Source of the DNA: Dipteris shenzhenensis
Taxonomy: Eukaryota > Polypodiophyta > Polypodiopsida > Gleicheniales
Assembly: GCA_047967505.1 (NCBI GenBank)
Contig: CM106539.1
DNA: 64,000 bases
Strand: one strand, 5' to 3'
Shown: piece by piece, positions 62,651 through 64,000 of the stretch
How the letters are laid out: each line of letters begins with the position of its first letter
Position numbering within the stretch: the stretch's first letter is position 1
Made by a program: the position numbers and the translations under genes
The notes under the pieces: generated by a model
What the model was told of the DNA's origin: nothing
What the model saw: the letters and a program-made list of their open reading frames with translations, nothing else
Database searches by the model: none

Positions 62651-62938
62651 ATGGCATTCTCTTCCATGTCTGAAAAGGAGTTTTTCAACATTAAAAAGTT
62701 TGATGGGACAAACTTTTCTTTGTGGAAAGAACAGATAAGGGATGTGCTTATTCAAAAGAAGCAGATTAAACCCTTGGCAGGGATTGAAGCTAAGCCTACA
62801 AATATGTCTGAGGATGATTGGAATGAGTTGGATGCATTAGCAAAGTCTACTATTAGACTTCATCTTGCAGAGTCAGTTTATTTAAATGAGCAGACTATGG
62901 AAGATTTGTGGATACTAGACCAGACATTGCATTTGTAG
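62651..62938 (+). pseudogene. Truncated copia gag fused to downstream fragment
   Basis: From ATG 62651 the frame matches the first ~86 residues of the intact gag (MAFSSMSEKEFFNIKKFDGT, AGIEAKPTNMSEDDWNELD), with a small in-frame loss after AESVYL. At MEDLW it crosses the deletion junction and ends out of frame after 95 codons (ILDQTLHL). No capsid core remains. Confidence 0.88.
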
Positions 62939-63050
62939 TGGGAGTTGTTAGCCGGTAAATGGCTAATCTAGGAAAGAGGCATTGGGAGGTAGTTAAGTGC
63001 ATCATGAGGTACATGAAGGGTACCAAGGAGATGTGCATCTGCTTTGGTAA

Positions 63051-63200
63051 CTCCTACTACCTTTGATAATAATATTACCGATAGTATTATTTGTACTACC
63101 ACCGGCAGTATTGTATTAAACTACAAGCGATAGGATTAGTACTACTGCCAGTAGTAGGATACCACCGGTAGTATTAATACTACCACTGGTATGTATTTGG
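63051..63200. repeat. Cluster of overlapping palindromes
   Basis: The stretch repeats TACTACC, CCGGYAGTA and related motifs in both orientations. A perfect 18-bp palindrome, GGTAGTATTAATACTACC, lies at 63167-63184, with weaker inverted repeats around 63075-63095 and 63148-63160. It starts exactly where the copia copy ends. Confidence 0.75.
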
Positions 63201-64000
63201 TTACTAGGTCAGGGCCACCTGATAGCATAAAGGCATGATTGTATCTGTGAACGCATGAAATATGTCATCACGACATGTAATTAGAAGAAAATTCATGTGA
63301 TCACGTAAATATGCAATCTCAATGTGACAGTGACATTCGGCATGAGCTTGAACATTTTGTGCATGCAATGATTATTGTTTTCATCATTTCTATGTGTTGG
63401 TGTTTCAATCTAATATCATAGCTAGTTTGTTGTGTTGCTATGTGATTGCATTCATTCATTGTATCTATTGATTGGAATTATTGTTTTAGCACATGTATCA
63501 TTGCTTTAGTTGGTAATGTTAATGTTTTCCTTGTATGCATCATGCCATGTTCCATATTTTGCCAAAATGGCTTCCTTAGAGTTCTTGAATAGTGTACAAT
63601 AAGTAGCTCTTGTTGTAGAAACATGCTAGATCTTTGGGTTGGTTGAAGTGGAAGAATTTTATGATTTGTGGGCTTTTAAGTTTTCTATGCTTGCAATTGA
63701 TCGCCTTGTATTGAGATTCATATTTAGCTAAGCAAATTCCATCTAATTGTTCTGCCACTTGCAATATATTTGTGTGGTTTCCTCAAATAATACATTGGTA
63801 TCATGATCCGCTAAGTTTTGCAAGTTTTATTTGCACTTTAGCAATAGTGTTATGCCTTCTTGGTAGTTGGTACCAATAAAGATGAACTATCTTGACTAGC
63901 CTGCAAAAAAGCAAGAAATAACACGACATATGCAGCCTGCTGCAAACTTAATTCTTGAGTATTTATCATTGTGTTTCAAAGTATTGTTCAATTGTGCTAA
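63201..64000. other. No recognised feature
   Basis: AT-rich, with only short chance open frames up to the window edge. Confidence 0.5.

Larger units (their letters stand above)
61027..63050 (+). mobile_element. Internally deleted, 3'-truncated copy of the intact copia family
   Basis: The 5' LTR (61027-61196), primer site, leader and start of gag match the intact element closely. Gag is then joined at 62913 to sequence matching 31039 onward (reverse transcriptase/RNase H boundary), a loss of about 3.2 kb. Similarity ends at 63050 (CTTTGGTAA) with no 3' LTR. It is inactive. Confidence 0.9.

Overview
The window is nuclear DNA from a land plant with a large, retrotransposon-rich genome. The evidence is plant-type introns, a plant receptor-like kinase, a dirigent-protein gene, and Ty1/copia, Ty3/gypsy chromovirus, LINE and hAT sequences with plant-type tRNA-Met primer sites. 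Very long introns and long gene-free stretches would suit a gymnosperm or fern, but the sequence alone does not settle the lineage.

Only two host genes can be supported. The first (109-15828, plus) is the 3' part of a receptor-like kinase: five exons, with consistent splice phases, encode kinase subdomains VIb to XI and a C-terminal tail. Its third intron here is 14,558 bp long. It has been filled with a gypsy gag/protease relic (1.6-2.4 kb), a gag-only copia element with two LTRs (3.45-6.1 kb), a LINE reverse-transcriptase relic (6.7-7.3 kb), an internally deleted chromovirus with both LTRs (7.58-12.08 kb), an unidentified gene-like relic (about 12.9-13.86 kb) and a copia RNase H relic (14.1-14.6 kb). 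The second gene (39781-40314, plus) is an intact, intronless secreted dirigent protein, preceded by an array of ~77-bp repeats.

Downstream of the kinase gene lies a LINE on the minus strand (16.5-21.4 kb). It is split by a short copia element (18637-21186) with a perfect AAGGG target duplication. At 25996-31871 there is an apparently intact copia element: 170-bp LTRs that differ at one base, a CCATT target duplication, and one 1354-codon gag-pol frame. Two damaged relatives of the same family lie at 55.0-57.5 kb (antisense, 3' half) and 61.0-63.05 kb (5' LTR, leader, and gag fused to an RNase H-region fragment).

The 32-39 kb and 40.6-47 kb stretches contain no gene I can recognise. From 47.1 to 48.6 kb there is a long pyrimidine tract and triplet repeats. 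From 50.9 to 53.6 kb there is a stop-riddled minus-strand coding relic of unknown family. From 54.26 to 54.72 kb there are three copies of a hairpin motif, and 57.8-59.95 kb holds a decayed hAT transposase. Two-copy tandem duplications of 40-190 bp recur along the whole window.
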